Part shown: piece after piece, positions 60,176 through 64,000 of the stretch
How the letters are laid out: each line of letters begins with the position of its first letter
How positions within the stretch are numbered: position 1 is the stretch's first letter
From: Spisula solida
Lineage: Eukaryota > Mollusca > Bivalvia > Venerida > Mactridae
Assembly (NCBI GenBank): GCA_947247005.1
Contig: OX365944.1
Coordinates: forward strand, 58,386,096-58,450,095
DNA: 64,000 nucleotides
Direction of reading: 5' to 3'
The notes under the pieces: model-generated
Told to the model about the DNA's origin: nothing
The model's input: only the letters and a program-made list of their open reading frames with translations
Database searches by the model: none
Translations under genes and position numbers: made by a program

Positions 60176-60697
60176 CTGAAAGTTATTCAACAAAATGACC
60201 AATAGAAAACTAAATTCTTTTAAGATCAGTTAAACTGCACACCAGTGGTTGTTGTTCTTTTGCTAACATGTAGAATATGGTAAGAGTATTTGCGTTACAG
60301 GTGAACCTAAATTTTTGGCATGCGTATACTGTGTACACGGATTGGCTAGACTAGAAGTATACTTTACTTCGTTAGTTTAATTACTATTGTTAGTTATATA
60401 AAACTGTTGCATTTTATTTTATCATTAGGTTGTATTATTTACCATATTAATATTTACACAGTGTTATTACACGTCTAAAAATGAGGTACAGTCACAATCA
60501 GGACATGGTTAAACCATGTTGAAGTGCAGGTATATAAGTCAATACGGCATGGATAAAACATTTACCCTATGGGCGTATGAAATAATAATGCCCCTCCTCA
60601 TCCGTCAATGTTTGATGGAACTAGTTAAAATACAAATAGAAAAGAACCACACTTGATTTGTCATGCATTCTCATTGACGACATGCAGTTAAAATATC

Positions 60698-61577
60698 GGC
60701 GTGCCGTCTTAGCTGAACAAATACGACGTGCCGTCTTAGCATATTTTCTGTTTTTAAAAAATACCGTTATTTGGTCTTTTTTTTCAATCTGTTCACCCGA
60801 CATGTATTAAAATAAGTGACTTGACGTCCGAACAAATTCAGGCACTGCTTACTGTCGTATATAACTACTATTGTGATGAATTTCCAATTGGCGTGCCGTC
60901 TAAGCATTTCATTTTTGATGCGGACTGGCATTTGACTCGAATGTTAGACAAAAGTAAACCCGTGGTGAGAAATGTATCAACAACCGGGGATAGTGAACAC
61001 TTTTCCCCTTAGCATCGGCCATATTTCGTCAAAATCGAGTGGAAAATAAGATACTTACAGGACTTTTTAACTCCCAGTCGAGCGTAATCGGCTGACAGTC
61101 TTAGCCAAAAATGACGTCACATACCACGTGGTATGGCCACACTGAATTAGACGCGATATTTAAAACGAGACACGAGAATTGCGCGAGGCCTGAAACGAGA
61201 CACGAGAATTAAAAATTGAATTCTCGCGTTTTTAATCTCGCCCTAGACCCACAACTTTTACAAGTTAATATCTAATATCGTGTAATTCTCGCGTATCGTA
61301 TCTTGCCTCGCAGTAGATTCTCGCGCCTCGTTTCAAATATCGCGTCTTAATCTCGTGTCTCGACTTCCAAGGGCGAGACACGATAGTTTAAACGAGACAC
61401 GAGAATTCAACGCGAGGCAAATTCAATTTTTAATTCTCGTGTCTCGTTTCAGGCCTCGCGCAATTCTCGTGTGTCGTTTAAAATATGCGTCTAATTCTCG
61501 TGTCTCGTTTCTTATCTCGTGTCTCGCCCTTGGAGGGCGATACACGATATTTAAAATGGCACTAACAGGATTCCGTA
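60698..61577 (-). repeat. Right terminal inverted repeat, expanded
   Basis: This is the inverted counterpart of 56736-57278, sharing the terminal 18 bp exactly. It also shares the GGGCGAGACACGAG block, the CCACGTGG palindrome and the GACGGCACG repeats. About 350 bp of extra GAGACACGAGAATT/GCGCGAGGC repeats in both orientations (61150-61540) account for the length difference. Confidence 0.87.
60821..61012 (+). pseudogene. Right-arm copy of the TIR-borne small protein, start codon lost
   Basis: It is identical to the left-arm frame except one residue, but the codon matching its ATG reads ATA. The first downstream start-like codon is TTG at 60821. If translation needs ATG, this copy is silent or must be entered by splicing. 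Confidence 0.5.
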
Positions 61578-61583
61578 GATAAC

Positions 61584-62317
61584 CTAACTTTGGAGTATGC
61601 ACAAAATGTTTTGATACCAAAATGTTCAGGAGGATGTCTTCTCTAAGAATCTGTTGTATGACACCTTGTTACCCTTGAGCATTTTCCAAGATGGCCACAA
61701 AGATGGCCGCCATAAAATGCAAATTTATACACAATTCCACTGATATTAATGAATGTAATTTATGTTTGCATTCATAGTATACATTTGATATTGTGTATCA
61801 AATGGGCATGGTACACTGACCAATATGAGGTCAAGGTCAAGGTCATTTCAAAGTCAAAGTCAAAAATAGCTGAAAATATAATATTTTGCTCTGGCTTTTT
61901 ACTAGAATATACATTTTGTTTGTATATTGTATGATTTAAACATGGCTGGCTGGCCTCTGGACTATAAGTAATCTGTCTACAACATGTATCGTTTTACAGG
62001 AACATTCTACGTTACATTTGAACGTCTCTGGCGATAAACAAATGTTTTATGAATTGTGTTTGATGGTCTATTTAAAATTTGAATGTGATTTAATTTAAGT
62101 CTGGTATATTTGTAGTAATATTATAGATTTTATGATAAAAAGGACAACTTTGACAACAGTATTTGTGTTGATGTTGAGATTGACTTCATCGTTACTAATT
62201 TCTTCTCCATAGTTTGATACAGAGAATTGTATGCTGTTATGTTTGAACAAATTATTATTTCAGTCTATTTGTTAAATCCATTGAAAAGCAAGTATCGTGG
62301 GTATGACTAAACAAGTT
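61584..62317. other. Non-coding region right of the transposon
   Basis: No gene was seen. Near 61826-61845 there is GAGGTCAAGGTCAAGGTCAT, three AGGTCA half-sites in direct contact. The segment around 61,680-61,930 reads as a dispersed repeat. Confidence 0.4.
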
Positions 62318-62426
62318 GTCAGGATGGCCGAGCGGTCTAAGGCGCCAGACTCAAGGTAAATCTAACCTTAATTACGAGTGTTCTGGTCCACGTATGTGGG
62401 CGTGGGTTCGAATCCCACTTCTGACA
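62318..62426 (+). tRNA. tRNA-Leu(CAA), intron-containing, second copy
   Basis: It matches the 53836 gene except for one D-arm base (GAGCGGTC versus GAGTGGTC) and a 25-nt intron (62356-62380) of different sequence. Anticodon CAA is at 62352-62354. All stems are intact, and a TTCTTTTTATG terminator follows. Flanks ACAAGTT and ACATTCTTTTTATG are shared with the first copy, which shows segmental duplication. Confidence 0.95.
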
Positions 62427-62834
62427 CATTCTTTTTATGCAAAAATATGTTTAATATATATAAAAAGATATCATATTAATACTGCTAATTATTAATAGCA
62501 TACCAATATTGCTAATTATTAATATTTGCGGAGGATTGTTTTTCGATGATTTCGCGGATAAAAGTATATCGCGATTATTAAATATACTCGAAAAATCGCC
62601 TCTAAATATATGTAACAAGAGATTTTTCATTCAATATATTCAATCCACGAAGGTAGCTAGATCTACATGTAATACCAAATATGACAGTAATTATACAATT
62701 GTAATCTTATCATAATGGGTTGTCATGTATAAGTAGCTTGATGAGACCGAACTAGTGTTCATACCATATGTCAGTACATTTGTTACGAATACCTATAAAT
62801 TAAAAGTAGTTTTTAGCCGCGACGGAAGACAACT

Positions 62835-62942
62835 GCTCCAGTGGCGCAATCGGTTAGCGCGCCGTACTTATAGACAGTACCTTACCTTGTTTGCGAGGGA
62901 AGAGATATGCGGAGGCTGTGAGTTCGAGCCTCACCTGGAGCA
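62835..62942 (+). tRNA. tRNA-Ile(UAU), intron-containing, third copy
   Basis: D loop, T loop (TTCGAGC) and all stems are intact, with anticodon TAT and a 34-nt intron. It is followed by GGATAATTTTTAC, a T5 terminator. It lies 408 bp downstream of tRNA-Leu, as the first copy would without its LINE insertion. Confidence 0.95.
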
Positions 62943-63184
62943 GGATAATTTTTACTAATGGGGACAACATTATGTTGTACAATAGTTTATTGTATATTCT
63001 AATACTGTTGTACAATAGTTTATTGTGTATTCTAATACTGTTCCTGTTAATCATATACTAGTACTTTTCAAACGCACATGTTAGTTAACCGGTAACAAGT
63101 TGTATTTCTTTTTATTCTCAGGTAAGTGTTTTGTAAACACACGGGCGGTAATCACGTGACTTCGTCTAGTATTTTAAACGAATA

Positions 63185-63204
63185 ATGGCGGATATTCAGC
63201 CTCG
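63185..63204 (+). CDS. Possible first coding exon of a gene running off the right edge (weak)
   Basis: ATGGCGGATATTCAGCCTCG is followed immediately by a strong donor, GTAAGTAC. ATGGCGGA is a common animal start context. A CACGTG E-box lies about 30 bp upstream (TAATCACGTGACTT). Seven residues (MADIQPR-) are too few to identify a product, and no second exon was found before the window ends. Confidence 0.3.
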
Positions 63205-64000
63205 GTAAGTACCTATTTTTCTTGTTGTTATATGTCGTATATCATCTATATGAAAACTTCACATAGCCTATCATATGCGCATTGCATTTTTTCGAACGTT
63301 AGAACTTAGTTTTGCCTCGTAATCTGAACATATTTCGAGAACACTCATTGACTTTGATCAAAAGTTTCAGTGCAAGACCGGTATGTCGCACGCATTGAGT
63401 AACATTTTGTCAAATTATAGACAAATACAATTTTCTGGGACAAAATAGTTATAAAATTATAGCGAATGTTTGATTATATCGTGAATGAACACTGTACGGA
63501 TCCGCTTAGTGTAATATTCTGAAGTATATTTCCATTTTACGTAAGTAGTATATACAACGAACGATTTTTGTCATAGTATGTCGCACGTACATATCTGGGT
63601 GTGTTCCAGTACGACAAGGGGTGGCTCTTTTTACACATCTTAGCACCCCATATTTATGGTTAACGTTTCAAAATATTTACAGAACACTACAGTTGAATTA
63701 CAATTACTGCGTTACGTGATAAACTATGAAAATAGACAAATGGTTATATTGAAGAAAAATACATCAAATGTGTGTCATTCTCGACTCGGCTATGAACTCA
63801 TTTTATTGCGCCTTTAAAAATAGGTATGACGCGGTCACGGATCGAAACTGCGACCCCGCGCTCGAAGCGTACACTGTACTTTGCAAATTGTTTTATCAAT
63901 TGGACAATTGAGTATCGATTCTGTTATAATAATTTAAAATTATATCTAAGTGTTTAATGTAATTGTGTTTATTGTGTCTTACAAATGTTAGGTACAGTGC
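63205..64000. other. Right edge, no gene recognised
   Basis: It is AT-rich with a GC-richer patch near 63,825-63,870 (ATGACGCGGTCACGGATCGA). It may be the first intron of the possible gene starting at 63185. Confidence 0.35.

Larger units (their letters stand above)
56736..61577. mobile_element. 4.84-kb long-TIR DNA transposon with 6-bp target-site duplication, family unrecognised
   Basis: Termini TACGGAATCCTGTTAGTG are exact inverted copies at both ends. The element is flanked by GATAAC direct repeats (56730-56735 and 61578-61583). The left arm is 543 bp (56736-57278) and the right arm 880 bp (60698-61577); the difference is an expanded block of GAGACACGAGAATT-type repeats at about 61150-61540. 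The interior is 3.4 kb and AT-rich, with several minus-strand exon-like frames. No DDE/DDD transposase, integrase or polymerase was recognised. A 6-bp duplication occurs in IS3EU and Maverick/Polinton elements, among others, but gene content does not confirm either. Confidence 0.88.

Noticed and set aside
56736..61577. Assignment of the long-TIR element to Maverick/Polinton or IS3EU
   Set aside because: Only the 6-bp duplication fits. No polymerase, integrase or DDE domain is visible, and the termini do not begin with the AG typical of Polintons.

Overview
The window is AT-rich animal nuclear DNA. It has spliced genes with GT/AG introns, intron-containing tRNA genes and a dense load of satellites, DNA transposons and LINE fragments. 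The repeat style (dispersed elements carrying GACGGAC tracts and ending in a hairpin such as TATGCCCCC...GGGGGCATA) is what I associate with bivalve molluscs, so a marine bivalve is the best guess. That assignment is inference; no genus is claimed.

Layout. (1) 1-5,700: non-coding DNA with a minisatellite and a TIR element, then the first two coding exons of an unrecognised minus-strand gene (3,779-4,454). It is head-to-head with (2) a complete six-exon CFAP299 gene (5,701-9,058, plus strand, 239 aa; cilia/flagella protein). (3) 9,952-16,018: a 6.07-kb satellite of about 105 copies of a 58-bp unit with higher-order organisation. (4) 16,019-22,039: non-coding, with two foldback palindromes. (5) 22,040-49,502: a 23-exon minus-strand TMF1 gene (Golgi golgin, about 1,458 aa) whose exon phases all join in frame. 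Its introns hold most of the repeats: an element with clustered nuclear-receptor half-sites, a palindrome, a pogo/Tigger-like MITE with TA duplications, a hAT element with an exact 8-bp target-site duplication, a 33-bp minisatellite open in all three minus frames, a 145-bp tandem array and several hairpin-tailed repeats. (6) 49,860-51,490: an internally deleted LINE and a 360-bp TIR element. (7) 52,092-62,942: three copies of intron-containing tRNA-Ile(UAU), one probably dead, and two of tRNA-Leu(CAA), in a duplicated block that also contains a decayed reverse transcriptase.

(8) The most unusual object is 56,736-61,577: a 4.84-kb element with long terminal inverted repeats (543 and 880 bp) and an exact 6-bp target-site duplication (GATAAC). 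Each arm carries a copy of an unrecognised ~65-aa reading frame beside a divergent start codon. The interior holds minus-strand exons, two of which splice in frame, but I recognise no transposase. (9) 63,185: a possible first coding exon of a plus-strand gene running off the right edge.

The two confident protein genes serve different systems (cilium; Golgi vesicle tethering) and show no operon-like relation. The tRNA genes are ordinary Pol III units. Everything between is repeats and introns.
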